From Zhongshania sp. (GTDB lineage Bacteria; Pseudomonadota; Gammaproteobacteria; Pseudomonadales; Spongiibacteraceae): a stretch of 33,697 nucleotides of DNA. The stretch lies in NCBI GenBank assembly GCA_018066965.1, contig JAGPVP010000101.1:1-33697 (forward strand). Direction: 5' to 3'. Positions 24,490 through 32,143 of the stretch are shown here, piece by piece. The stretch's first letter is position 1; each line of letters starts with the position of its first letter. Position numbers and translations under genes: made by a program. The notes below the pieces were generated by a model, which was given only the letters and a program-made list of their open reading frames with translations, was not told the DNA's origin and made no database searches.

Positions 24490-25272
24490 ATGACAGATCG
24501 TAACTTTGACGGTATCGCCGAACGCTTTAAAAAGAATATTTACGGTAATGCTAAGGGCGAGCTGAGGCTGGCCTTATGTTGGCGCGAGCTGGTCGATAAA
24601 TTGCCTGCGCTAAGCGACGACAGTCAGCCTATGTCGGTATGGGATGCCGGCGGTGGGCTGGGACAAATGAGTATTCGCGTAGCCGAGCGAGGGCATTCGG
24701 TACTGCTTAATGATATTTCTGCGGATATGTTGAATGTAGCGCGCAATGACCTTGAAATGGCTGGGATTAGGTCTAATGTCGATATTCGTCAGGCGGCGAT
24801 TCAAGCAATCAGTGCAGAGCCGGCGTATCAGCAGTCTTTTGATTTGGTGCTATGCCATGCAGTGCTTGAATGGGTTGCTGATCCAGGGCAAGTGATTGCT
24901 GCTTTAGTCGCTGGCATGCGCCCAGGCGCTTATTTGTCGCTTATGTTTTACAACCTCAATGCACTTATCTTAAGCAATATGGCCAAGGGTAATCTCTATA
25001 AATTACGGGATAGGGATTTTGCCGGACACCCCGGTGGTCTAACACCGCCTTCGCCGCGTCAACCACAGCATATGATTGAGCTGTTACAGCGAGCGGGTGT
25101 GGAAATTGTTGCGAAGCGCGGTATTCGTTTGGTCTACGACTTAATGCCGAGAGCGGTGCGGGCTGAACGGAGTCTCGATGATGTGCAGGCCCTTGAGTGG
25201 CAGTACGGTGCAGATGAACCCTTTTGGTCCTTGGGGCGCTACGTGCATCTGCTATGCCGTTTGCCGGAGTAA
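24490..25272 (+). CDS. cmoM: tRNA 5-carboxymethoxyuridine methyltransferase CmoM
   Basis: 260 residues. The start MTDRNFDGIAERFKKNIYG closely parallels E. coli CmoM/SmtA, and the SAM-binding motif VWDAGGGLGQMS (about residues 49-60), LCHAVLEWVADP and LSLMFYNLNAL are diagnostic for this subfamily. The C-terminal end LGRYVHLLCR also matches. CmoM methylates cmo5U34 to mcmo5U in tRNAs reading NNA/NNG/NNU codons; it acts after CmoA/CmoB, which are not in the window. Its stop is three bases before the stop of the minus-strand Mpo1-like gene, an unusually tight convergent arrangement with no terminator between. Confidence 0.93.
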   Translation: MTDRNFDGIAERFKKNIYGNAKGELRLALCWRELVDKLPALSDDSQPMSVWDAGGGLGQMSIRVAERGHSVLLNDISADMLNVARNDLEMAGIRSNVDIRQAAIQAISAEPAYQQSFDLVLCHAVLEWVADPGQVIAALVAGMRPGAYLSLMFYNLNALILSNMAKGNLYKLRDRDFAGHPGGLTPPSPRQPQHMIELLQRAGVEIVAKRGIRLVYDLMPRAVRAERSLDDVQALEWQYGADEPFWSLGRYVHLLCRLPE

Positions 25273-25275
25273 AGC

Positions 25276-25737
25276 CTAAGTGTTGCGAAAATGAATACCG
25301 AGTTTGTCGTACGCCGCGCCAAGAATCCACAGCGGGCCAATTAATAAAAATAAAATATCAGTAAAGAATGATGGCTTCTGCGCCTCTTCTTTGTGACCAA
25401 TAAATTGAAAAATCCAAGCGATAATCCAAATCGCGGCGGCGGGAATCCACATTGGGAAAGCCACATAGCTTTGGTAGGCCATAATGCCGGCGGCTAGCAG
25501 TATTACGAATGGAAGCATTCCAAGCGCTAAGCGCCCCGATAGGTAGCCGTAAAAGAACATCGCAGCAATTAATATGATTTGGCCAAGATTCACGGGCGTC
25601 GCGGGAATTTTTACTAGCCAAAGTAGTGCGACAGTACACACGGCAATCGCGGGTACACACCAATAATGAATTCGCTTATTCCGTGGGTTTTGGTGGGAGG
25701 CACTATATTCGTCCAGCCATTGGGTCAGGGTGCGCAC
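25276..25737 (-). CDS. Mpo1-like (DUF962) membrane dioxygenase
   Basis: 153 residues, four membrane spans. DUF962 features are the start LDEYSASHQNPRNKRIHYWCVP (His residues in SHxN and RIHYW) and the second His motif QFIGHKEEAQKPSF. In yeast, Mpo1 is an Fe(II) dioxygenase that alpha-oxidises 2-hydroxy fatty acids, using these His residues. The bacterial substrate is unknown. The start codon is GTG with GGAG 7 bp upstream. It lies 89 bp downstream of the PPOX-fold gene on the same strand. Confidence 0.87.
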   Translation of the reverse strand: MRTLTQWLDEYSASHQNPRNKRIHYWCVPAIAVCTVALLWLVKIPATPVNLGQIILIAAMFFYGYLSGRLALGMLPFVILLAAGIMAYQSYVAFPMWIPAAAIWIIAWIFQFIGHKEEAQKPSFFTDILFLLIGPLWILGAAYDKLGIHFRNT

Positions 25738-25826
25738 AGAAAATCTCCGCTACTAAATCAAAATGACTACGCTAAGTGAAGCGTCGGTGTAGGTCAATGA
25801 CTGTGCTGACATGGCGAGCTGGCAAT

Positions 25827-26195
25827 TTAAGTCAGGTCGATGCGGATAAACGCACGAGTCTTCTTGCGGCCGCCAAGGGTCGCACCTAGGTCTAATAAGC
25901 GCATTTGCAGGCCGTATTTTTTTACTAGCTGGCGGTGCGCTAGCTGGCTTTCAGCTTGGTCGATTAAATAGGCGTTGCCTCCAACATTGTCGCCAAGAGG
26001 TTTACCCGTGACAGTGCAGGGTGCGATTTTACATTCGCTAAAATTGCGTATGCGCTTGACCTTGCCCGCTTGCCCAGCAGAAAAAATATAGAGCGTTTTG
26101 GCGTCGCCCGCGCACCAAACCGGTGTTGCTACAAAACTACCGTCGCGCTTTTTTGTGCTAAATAAAATATAGCTAGCTTGGTGCAAAGAGCTCAT
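25827..26195 (-). CDS. PPOX-class (pyridoxamine-phosphate-oxidase-fold) flavin-binding protein
   Basis: 122 residues. The split-barrel motif is clear: LFSTKKRDGSFVATPVWCAGDAKTLYIFS in parts, GKVKRIRNFSECKIAPCTVTGKPLG, and a short C-terminal helix. Family members bind FMN, F420 or haem. The PPOX F420-type motif TPVW is present, but a gammaproteobacterium is not expected to make F420, so FMN is more likely. Substrate unknown. The start at 26195 has only a weak ribosome-binding site (GGA). It is the first gene of a possible two-gene unit with the Mpo1-like gene. Confidence 0.8.
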   Translation of the reverse strand: MSSLHQASYILFSTKKRDGSFVATPVWCAGDAKTLYIFSAGQAGKVKRIRNFSECKIAPCTVTGKPLGDNVGGNAYLIDQAESQLAHRQLVKKYGLQMRLLDLGATLGGRKKTRAFIRIDLT

Positions 26196-26315
26196 GATTT
26201 TAAATCCAAAGGAAAGTGATTAGTCGCTAGTGTGCGTGGTGAATTTGCTACGTGCAATATCGAGGTGATAAGTGGCGCAAATTGAATTTTAATGGCAGGG
26301 GCTTGATGTAAATGA

Positions 26316-26342
26316 ATTTGCCGCCGATAGCTGGCGGCAAAT
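26316..26342. terminator. 10-bp hairpin downstream of the small membrane-protein genes
   Basis: ATTTGCCGCC (26316-26325) is the exact complement of GGCGGCAAAT (26333-26342) with a 7-nt loop. It lies 42 bp beyond the stop of the minus-strand small gene and probably ends that transcript. The sequence after the stem is A/T-rich but not a pure U-tract. Confidence 0.55.
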
Positions 26343-26384
26343 GTTACTTCTTATCTGAGTGTGGAGATGGCTTTGTTACGTAAC

Positions 26385-26504
26385 TCAGACCAGTGTGGCT
26401 ATACAATAAAATAAGCCCGTTAAAACGATAGAGAGCAGGCTAAATTTTGCGCCCTGTTGGGCGATGTCGCTGGCGGTGCTCGCGCTAGAGGTGTGCGAGT
26501 TCAT
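26385..26504 (-). CDS. Small single-span membrane protein, copy 2 of a tandem pair
   Basis: 39 residues, too short for routine gene callers. ATG at 26504 is preceded by a strong ribosome-binding site (AGAGGA, 8 bp spacing). A polar Ser/Thr-rich start (MNSHTSSASTASDIAQQG) leads to one hydrophobic helix (AKFSLLSIVLTG, then LFYCIATLV) that ends the protein. It resembles the upstream small gene: AK(F/Y)SLL(S/T)IV, then G, C, I and L(V/I) at matching positions. The two genes are 25 bp apart on the same strand, suggesting a duplicated pair in one transcript. No family recognised; a tail-in-membrane peptide regulating a larger complex is one possibility, and a toxin-like peptide another. Confidence 0.65.
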   Translation of the reverse strand: MNSHTSSASTASDIAQQGAKFSLLSIVLTGLFYCIATLV

Positions 26505-26529
26505 TGTTAAATCCTCTTGTCAGGTTTGT

Positions 26530-26655
26530 TTAGATCAGGCTGATAAAGCAAGATACGATGCCGACTGCAACAATAGTTAGTAGGCTGTATTTGGCAACTA
26601 ATTCGCCGATTACGTTAGTGTCTTGGTTTAGTACTGCTTGCTGTAATTGAGTCAT
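26530..26655 (-). CDS. Small single-span membrane protein, copy 1 of a tandem pair
   Basis: 41 residues. ATG at 26655 with GGAG about 8 bp upstream. The polar N-terminus (MTQLQQAVLNQDTNVIGELV) is followed by one transmembrane helix (AKYSLLTIVAVG, then IVSCFISLI) reaching the C-terminus. It is first of the tandem pair and aligns with the next gene over the whole helix, while the N-terminal halves differ. A possible -10 (TATACT on the minus strand, near 26706) lacks a clear -35. The region 26196-26937, otherwise about 740 bp without a large gene, holds these two genes, the hairpin at 26316, and, at 26656-26937, an AT-rich stretch with a weak inverted repeat GACTTAA/TTAAGTC (26823-26866). Confidence 0.65.
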   Translation of the reverse strand: MTQLQQAVLNQDTNVIGELVAKYSLLTIVAVGIVSCFISLI

Positions 26656-26937
26656 GGTATTGCTCCGTCTATAAAGTTTTGGGTGTGTCGTGATGACGGT
26701 GTCAGTATACGAACAAGCAAGGAATAATTGGGTTACACGCGATGTGTCGTAGTGACCCTAAAATATTGCTTTTAGGCACTTTTTTAATCATTTAGACAGA
26801 TTGGCTAGGTAGTAAAAACAAAGACTTAAGGCGCTTATTACCGAATATTTAAGCAGCGGTTAAGTCGATGTAATGATGGCGCGAGGGTTAAATTGTTGTA
26901 ATAACAGGGAAAAATTCAGAATTGCAGTGTTTTTATC

Positions 26938-27690
26938 TTAGCGCTGCACCGTATTTAAGGAAAAATCTGCGAGCAGCTCACCGATTAAAAAACTTTCTAC
27001 CGCGACCGCGCCACGGGCAAACCAGTCTTCGGCTTCGGCTTTACTTCCCACTTCGTAAATCAGTATTGGCCACGGCAGGGTTGTGAAGTCGGCATCTACT
27101 GGTACACAGTTGCGGTCACAAAATAAAACCTCCGGCTGTAATTCCACTAAGGCCGCAGACTGCCAGTCGGGCCACGCATCAAAGACGGCGCCAAAGCGTT
27201 GCCAACCTTCGTGAAGAGCAAGGCGCAGAGCGTTTAATTCAAAGCTGATAAGCACGCAGCGCGAGGCCACGGGGCGCAGGGTGTTAATTACCGCATCGAC
27301 GACCAGGTGTTCGCCAAATCTGGTTAGGCTTTCTTCTTTGATTTCGACGTAGGCATTCACATTTGGGTTCGCCTCTAGCAGCGTAACAATATCGCTGAGG
27401 CGGCACATGGGGTTGTGTGGAAACGCATTGCCAAGACGATAGCTCTCGGTGGCATAAAATGTATCAAGCTCGGCGGCGGTGTAATCCCAGATTAAACCCT
27501 CTTGCTGGCACATACGCATTAGATTAGCGTCGTGAAAGACATAGGGTACGTGGTCGGCGCTCAGTTGAATATCGAGCTCTATATTTACCGCGCCAGCCTG
27601 TAGCGCTCGTTCAAAGGCGACGAGCGTGTTTTCTGGGTAGTGTTGACGCCAACCGCGGTGGGCAACAAAGTTTTCTGCTTGCATACACAT
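26938..27690 (-). CDS. Glycerophosphodiester phosphodiesterase
   Basis: 250 residues, cytoplasmic (no signal peptide). The GDPD signature is present: AHRGWRQHYPENT with the catalytic His11-Arg12, ELDIQLSADHVPYVFHD with Glu/Asp metal ligands and the second catalytic His, and EIKEES with the third metal Glu. It hydrolyses glycerophosphodiesters to an alcohol and glycerol-3-phosphate, recycling phospholipid head groups. Length is standard for the UgpQ type. The start at 27690 has no strong ribosome-binding site; a second ATG at 27684 is an equally good choice. It is divergent from asnS. Confidence 0.9.
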   Translation of the reverse strand: MCMQAENFVAHRGWRQHYPENTLVAFERALQAGAVNIELDIQLSADHVPYVFHDANLMRMCQQEGLIWDYTAAELDTFYATESYRLGNAFPHNPMCRLSDIVTLLEANPNVNAYVEIKEESLTRFGEHLVVDAVINTLRPVASRCVLISFELNALRLALHEGWQRFGAVFDAWPDWQSAALVELQPEVLFCDRNCVPVDADFTTLPWPILIYEVGSKAEAEDWFARGAVAVESFLIGELLADFSLNTVQR

Positions 27691-27789
27691 TTCATCGCAA
27701 ATTGAATTCTACAACAGTATCTAATTTATCTGTGTCGGAATAAAGATGGCCGTCATAGTTTGATTAAAAAGCGGTGTTGGCAATGACTA

Positions 27790-27816
27790 TTGCTTGCGGC
27801 GCTGCGCGCATATAAT
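27790..27816 (+). promoter_or_regulatory. Promoter of asnS
   Basis: A perfect TATAAT at 27811-27816 is followed by a GC-rich discriminator (GCGGGC), typical of stringently controlled translation genes. The -35 is TTGCTT (27790, 15-bp spacing) or TATTGC (27788, 17-bp spacing), both imperfect. The leader to the ATG would be about 25 nt. Confidence 0.6.
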
Positions 27817-27846
27817 GCGGGCTTAGCCTAAATTTTTGGAGAGCAT

Positions 27847-29241
27847 ATGTCTGCGGTATCGATAAAGGCCTTGTTGGCAGGACAGCGTGAACCGGGATGC
27901 GAGGTAACCGTAAAGGGGTGGATTCGCAGCCGTCGCGATTCCAAGGGCGGCTTTTCTTTTTTAGCCGTGCACGACGGTTCCGCTCAGTCGGCCATCCAAG
28001 TTGTCGCACCGGGCGAGCTGACGAATTACGATGCTGATATTTTAAAATTGACTGCGGGTTGTTCGGTTATTGTTATCGGCGACTTGGTTGCTTCTCAGGG
28101 AAAAGGCCAGAGCGTTGAAATTCAGGCTAAGCAGATTGAGGTCTGTGGTTGGGTAGACGATCCAGATACCTATCCGATTGCAAAAAAACGCCATAGTTTT
28201 GAGTACTTGCGTACTGTCGCGCATCTACGGCCGCGAACCAATACTTTTGGCGCCATCACACGGGTCAGAACAGTTCTCGCGAATGCGGTGCATCGCTATT
28301 TTTACGAGCGCGGCTTCCAATGGATTAACTCGCCCCTGATCACCGCGAGCGACTGCGAAGGCGCGGGCGAGATGTTCCGCGTTAGCACTTTAGATTTAAT
28401 GAACTTGCCACGTGCCGAGAATGGCAACATAGATTTCAGCGAAGATTTCTTTGGTAAAGAAGCCTTTCTTACCGTGTCCGGCCAGTTAAATGCCGAGGCT
28501 TATTGTTTGGCGATGTCTAAGGTATACACTTTTGGGCCGACGTTTAGGGCTGAGAATTCGAATACCAGTCGCCACCTTGCCGAGTTCTGGATGGTGGAGC
28601 CTGAAATTGCATTTGCGAATTTAGACGACGATGCGGCGCTGGCAGAAGATTTTTTACGGTATCTGCTCTCAGAGGTTTTAGAGCACTGCGAAGACGATCT
28701 TGCTTTCTTTAATCAATATGTTGATGAGGGCGTGCTAGCCCGCTTACAAAAAGTGGCGAGCACTAGCTTTGAGCGCATGGATTACAGCGATGCGATTAAA
28801 ATTTTAGAAAAGTCAGGCAAGAAGTTTGAGTATCCCGTACGCTGGGGATTAGACATGCAATCCGAACATGAGCGTTATTTGTGCGAAGAGCATGTGGGTG
28901 GCCCGCTGATCGTGACCAATTACCCCAAAGACATTAAAGCGTTTTATATGCGCATGAACGACGACGAAAAAACTGTCGCGGCCATGGATGTACTGGCGCC
29001 CGGTATTGGCGAGATTATTGGCGGCAGCCAACGCGAAGAGCGCTTAGATGTTCTCGAGCGTCGTATGGCTGAGCAAGGCTTAGAGGGCTTGGAGTGGTAT
29101 CGTGACTTGCGTCGTTACGGCACCGTGGCGCACGCGGGTTTTGGTTTGGGTTTTGAGCGTTTACTGAATTACATTACCGGTATGGAAAATATTCGCGATG
29201 CGATTCCTTTTCCGCGCACACCAAAGCACGCTGATTATTAG
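27847..29241 (+). CDS. asnS: Asparaginyl-tRNA synthetase
   Basis: 464 residues (E. coli 466), a class IIb synthetase. N-terminal OB-fold anticodon-binding domain ([26 protein letters not shown] in parts, residues about 20-100), motif 2 [21 protein letters not shown], and motif 3 [15 protein letters not shown] near the C-terminus. SQREERL and [11 protein letters not shown] are typical of AsnS rather than AspS. It charges tRNA-Asn. GGAG precedes the ATG. A terminator follows at 29257. Confidence 0.98.
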   Translation: MSAVSIKALLAGQREPGCEVTVKGWIRSRRDSKGGFSFLAVHDGSAQSAIQVVAPGELTNYDADILKLTAGCSVIVIGDLVASQGKGQSVEIQAKQIEVCGWVDDPDTYPIAKKRHSFEYLRTVAHLRPRTNTFGAITRVRTVLANAVHRYFYERGFQWINSPLITASDCEGAGEMFRVSTLDLMNLPRAENGNIDFSEDFFGKEAFLTVSGQLNAEAYCLAMSKVYTFGPTFRAENSNTSRHLAEFWMVEPEIAFANLDDDAALAEDFLRYLLSEVLEHCEDDLAFFNQYVDEGVLARLQKVASTSFERMDYSDAIKILEKSGKKFEYPVRWGLDMQSEHERYLCEEHVGGPLIVTNYPKDIKAFYMRMNDDEKTVAAMDVLAPGIGEIIGGSQREERLDVLERRMAEQGLEGLEWYRDLRRYGTVAHAGFGLGFERLLNYITGMENIRDAIPFPRTPKHADY

Positions 29242-29256
29242 GCCGAGCAATTTCTT

Positions 29257-29281
29257 GCGCCGGCGTGTCAGCCGGCGCTTT
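29257..29281 (+). terminator. Terminator between asnS and the convergent nsrR gene
   Basis: GCGCCGGC (29257-29264) pairs with GCCGGCGC (29271-29278) around a 6-nt loop, followed by TTT and a TTATT region. The stem is symmetrical and can serve nsrR as well. Confidence 0.75.
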
Positions 29282-29282
29282 G

Positions 29283-29708
29283 TTATTCTTCTAGAAAGAG
29301 GATAGCTTGAGTCTCGCTATCTAATAGATCCGCCAAGGTATACGCCGCCAATGCAGAAAGAAAAGCCTCAAGGGCGTTATCTAATAAGCCTTTTAATTTA
29401 CAACTACTGATAATTCGGCAGGGTTGCTCATTGCAATTAATGGGCGTCAGCGTCGTTTCGAAATGTTTTACAACATCTACGAGTGCAATTTCCTCTGCCG
29501 ATTTACTCAGCCGAATACCGCCACCTTTGCCTCTAGTAGCCTCTACATAGCCTAAGCGAACCAAATGCATAACCACCTTGGATATGTGGTTTGCCGAAAT
29601 ACTGTAATAGTCACAGATATGTTGGATCGTACTTTGCTGATCGGCGGGCAGGTGCCCCAAGAATATCAGTGTCCGAAAGGCGTAATCTGTCTGTTTGCTT
29701 AATTTCAT
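29283..29708 (-). CDS. nsrR: NsrR-type Rrf2-family nitric-oxide-sensing repressor
   Basis: 141 residues from the ATG at 29708 (MKLSKQTDYAFRTLIFL), the standard Rrf2 N-terminus. A frame to 29813 would run through the operators into the haemoglobin leader. The winged helix is followed by RGKGGGIRLSKS. Three cysteines, Cys92-x4-Cys97-x5-Cys103 (NCNEQPCRIISSC), have the same spacing as the [Fe-S] cluster cysteines of E. coli NsrR (91, 96, 102). NsrR represses NO-detoxification genes until NO destroys its cluster. It is divergent from a truncated haemoglobin with two NsrR-type sites between, so it very likely controls that gene and itself. Confidence 0.92.
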   Translation of the reverse strand: MKLSKQTDYAFRTLIFLGHLPADQQSTIQHICDYYSISANHISKVVMHLVRLGYVEATRGKGGGIRLSKSAEEIALVDVVKHFETTLTPINCNEQPCRIISSCKLKGLLDNALEAFLSALAAYTLADLLDSETQAILFLEE

Positions 29709-29720
29709 CGTTAGATAATG

Positions 29721-29750
29721 TTGCACTGAAACAAAAGATGCGCGTATTAT
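29721..29750 (+). promoter_or_regulatory. Promoter of the truncated haemoglobin gene
   Basis: TTGCAC (29721-29726) and TATTAT (29745-29750) are 18 bp apart. The -10 lies inside the first NsrR-type operator, as expected for a repressed promoter. The transcript would start near 29757. Confidence 0.55.
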
Positions 29751-29757
29751 ACATCTT
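29735..29757. promoter_or_regulatory. NsrR operator 1 (11-1-11)
   Basis: AAGATG at 29735-29740 and CATCTT at 29752-29757 are the outer arms of a 23-bp, 11-1-11 inverted repeat matching the known NsrR consensus (AAGATGC...GCATCTT type). It covers the candidate -10 of the haemoglobin promoter. Confidence 0.75.
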
Positions 29758-29760
29758 TTA

Positions 29761-29783
29761 AACATGCATAAAAAATACATATT
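29761..29783. promoter_or_regulatory. NsrR operator 2 (11-1-11)
   Basis: AACATGCAT at 29761-29769 and ATACATATT at 29775-29783 form a second, weaker 11-1-11 element centred 26 bp from the first. It lies in the haemoglobin leader, 8 bp before the ribosome-binding site. Confidence 0.6.
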
Positions 29784-29803
29784 TATTTGTGAGGATAAAT
29801 GAC

Positions 29804-30160
29804 ATGACAACATTGTACGAGCGCATTGGTGGTGAGGCCGCAGTTGATAAAGCGGTAGACATTTTTTACGACAAAATTATGGCAGATGGGCGTATAAGTG
29901 CTTTCTTTGAAAATATCGATATGTTTGCCTTGGCTCGTAAGCAGAAGCTATTTTTGACGATGGTGTTTGGTGGGCCAAGTGATTACAGCGGTGAGGATAT
30001 GCGTACCGCTCATGCGGGGATGGGGATAAACAATGAGCACTTTAATGCGGTGGTAGAAAATCTCGCCGGAACATTGAGCGAGCTTGGTGTTGGTGCGGAT
30101 GATATTGCTGAAGTCGCAAAAATCGCAGATAGCGTTCGTGATGAGGTGTTAAACCGATAG
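29804..30160 (+). CDS. Group 1 truncated haemoglobin
   Basis: 118 residues from the ATG at 29804, preceded by GAGGA (29791-29795). A GTG at 29789 would sit before the ribosome-binding site. Features of group 1 trHb: TLYERIGGEAAVDKAVDIFYDKI, with Tyr22 (B10, stabilises bound O2) and the proximal His70 in MRTAHAGMGI, then EHFNAVVENL. These proteins bind O2 and NO and can dioxygenate NO to nitrate with a reductase. The divergent nsrR gene and its operators support a role in NO detoxification. The fpr product at 13771 could in principle supply electrons; this is speculation. Confidence 0.92.
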   Translation: MTTLYERIGGEAAVDKAVDIFYDKIMADGRISAFFENIDMFALARKQKLFLTMVFGGPSDYSGEDMRTAHAGMGINNEHFNAVVENLAGTLSELGVGADDIAEVAKIADSVRDEVLNR

Positions 30161-30178
30161 TTGGGCTGCATTTTCGGT

Positions 30179-30237
30179 ATAAATAATGCGACTCGATTCA
30201 GCAGTTAGGCGGGCTGATATCGAGTCACATTATTTAT
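30179..30237. repeat. Long inverted repeat (19-nt arms) between convergent genes
   Basis: Arms 30179-30197 and 30219-30237 (ATAAATAATG... and ...CATTATTTAT) pair at 18 of 19 positions, with a C/A mismatch; five more pairs (TCAGC/GCTGA) extend the stem after a one-base bulge. It lies between the haemoglobin stop and the RNase II stop. It may be a bidirectional terminator or a remnant palindromic element. No flanking target duplication is seen. Confidence 0.6.
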
Positions 30238-30253
30238 CGACGCAAGGCGTGAA

Positions 30254-32143
30254 TTACACCAATAAGAACATCAGCTTGCGCTGGAAGTCATCTAGCTCGG
30301 ATGTCTTCACTTTTACTAGCTGGTCTAGTTGGAATGAATTCTTGTCGTTAAACAGGCGCAGGGAGTCTGCGTCGAAGCTCAATTTTTCTGGAATGGTACG
30401 AGCTTCTACGAAGCCGCTGATACCAGTATCAAGTAATTCAACCGTAAAGCCGCCGCCGTTAACATGGGCGATGCGTGCATCGTAAACGGTGTCTGAGGTA
30501 TTGCGGGCCAGATACTGATACTGCAGCCATTGTTCCATTTGCTTGCTTGCCTGTCTGCCGTTGCGAATGGCCTCTTGCAATGCCGCTAGTTCGGTTTCAT
30601 TAGGCAGGTTTGGCTTTTCGTTATTTAATTTGGCACGAATGCAGCGCTGCACGAGCAGATCACTGTATTTGCGTAGCGGTGAGGTAAACGTGGTATAGCG
30701 CTCTAGGCCAAGTCCAAAATGCGGTTTTGGCGTAATACTGATTTCACCGGGTTGCAACATGCGTGCAAAAATACTGCGCAAGGGTAGTGAAGACTCGTTA
30801 CTATCACTCGCTTTAATCAGTGCTTTATAGCCAGTCAACGCGCTGAGTTCACAATCGGCCAGTGCAGGGATTTCTTTGTTCAGTACGGCGCGGATATTGT
30901 CGTAACGGTCTTCACGTAAACCGGCGTGACATACATAGAGTGCTGGCGCATCTGCGAGCCATACTGCGGCGCTGCGGTTTGCGGCTAACATACATTCTTC
31001 TACCAAGCGGTGCGCATCGTTGCGTTCAACTTTGGTGATGCTTTCTATTTTACGCTGCTCATTTAGCTGGAAATGGAAGTCCGGCTGTTCGGGCATAATG
31101 ATATGGTGTTCGCCGCGATATTTTTTCAGCGCCAAACTCGCTGCGTATAAATCCTTCAGGCAGGCTTGGTCTAAATCCATCTCATTGTGAATGTGCGCGT
31201 GTACGTCGCTGTAGCTAAGTTTTGCCCGTGACCGAATCAGCGCTTCACTGAATTGAATATCACTAATCTCGCCGTCGGCGCTGACCTGCAAGCTGCAGAC
31301 AATCGCCGCACGATCTTCATTGGCAACTAATGAGCAACTTCCTTGAGAGATGGGGTTTGGCAGCATGGTTTGGGTGAAACCAGGTAAATACACGGTGTTT
31401 GCGCGTTGCTGCGCGGCGCGGTCTAGCGGGCTGCCAGCCGCAATAAACGCACCTGGGTCGGCTACGGCGATGTGTAATGCCCAGCCATTGTCATTGGCCT
31501 GCGCCCATAGCGCATCGTCGATGTCGCGGGTTTCGGCCGAGTCTATGGTGACAAAGGGAATGTCGCGAAGATCTTTGCGGGTCTCAGCGCGAAGGTCATC
31601 GCCAATACTGCAGTCTTTGGGCCAGTCTTTGGGTAATTTGAATTTGCGCTGGGTGTATTTACCTTCAATGCCGGCGGTGTCTGGGCTGCCGATATTCTCT
31701 AACACTTTGACTTGTGACTTACCGTCTTTAAAGGGGTGTTGGGCCACTTGGCAATAAAGGAAGTCGCCTTCGTTGCATTTTTTGCGCTGCGACGGGGGAA
31801 TAAAGAGCAGCTTATTAAAACGCGGTAAATCGGGCTCGACAAAATGACCCTGCCCGCGCACTACGTAGCGACCAGTAAAACAGTCCAGTGGACTTTCCAG
31901 CAGTGTCTCTAACTCGGCTTTAAACTTGCCTTTGTCATCGCTGTGGACGTTGATTTTTACGCGATCACCGGGGAAAACCCGCTGCATATCGTCTGGGGCG
32001 AGAAACACATCGCGACCGTCATCTAGGCGAACAAATCCAAATCGCCGTTGGCTGCCGCGAACTTCGCCGTCGCCTTGGTCTTTAGAATCCAGTATTTGGG
32101 TTTTCAGCTGGTTTAGCTGTAGCAGGGCATTTTTGTCGAGCAT
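30254..32143 (-). CDS. rnb: Exoribonuclease II
   Basis: 629 residues (E. coli RNase II 644; RNase R is over 700). N-terminal cold-shock domain (FGFVRLDDGRDVFLAPDD, residues 35-52), the RNB catalytic domain with Asp201, Asp207, Asp209 and Asp210 in IDSAETRDIDDAL, at exactly the E. coli RNase II positions, and LPNPISQGSCSLV and FTSPLRKYSDLLVQR further on. The C-terminal S1 domain includes GFTVELLDTGISGFVEA. There is no RNase R-type HTH or Lys-rich tail, so RNase II is preferred. It degrades single-stranded RNA 3' to 5', one nucleotide at a time. Ribosome-binding site weak (AGGT). Confidence 0.93.
   Translation of the reverse strand: MLDKNALLQLNQLKTQILDSKDQGDGEVRGSQRRFGFVRLDDGRDVFLAPDDMQRVFPGDRVKINVHSDDKGKFKAELETLLESPLDCFTGRYVVRGQGHFVEPDLPRFNKLLFIPPSQRKKCNEGDFLYCQVAQHPFKDGKSQVKVLENIGSPDTAGIEGKYTQRKFKLPKDWPKDCSIGDDLRAETRKDLRDIPFVTIDSAETRDIDDALWAQANDNGWALHIAVADPGAFIAAGSPLDRAAQQRANTVYLPGFTQTMLPNPISQGSCSLVANEDRAAIVCSLQVSADGEISDIQFSEALIRSRAKLSYSDVHAHIHNEMDLDQACLKDLYAASLALKKYRGEHHIIMPEQPDFHFQLNEQRKIESITKVERNDAHRLVEECMLAANRSAAVWLADAPALYVCHAGLREDRYDNIRAVLNKEIPALADCELSALTGYKALIKASDSNESSLPLRSIFARMLQPGEISITPKPHFGLGLERYTTFTSPLRKYSDLLVQRCIRAKLNNEKPNLPNETELAALQEAIRNGRQASKQMEQWLQYQYLARNTSDTVYDARIAHVNGGGFTVELLDTGISGFVEARTIPEKLSFDADSLRLFNDKNSFQLDQLVKVKTSELDDFQRKLMFLLV

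Noticed and set aside
27691-27846. T-box or leader peptide controlling asnS
   Set aside because: The leader after the TATAAT promoter is only about 25 nt, too short for either.
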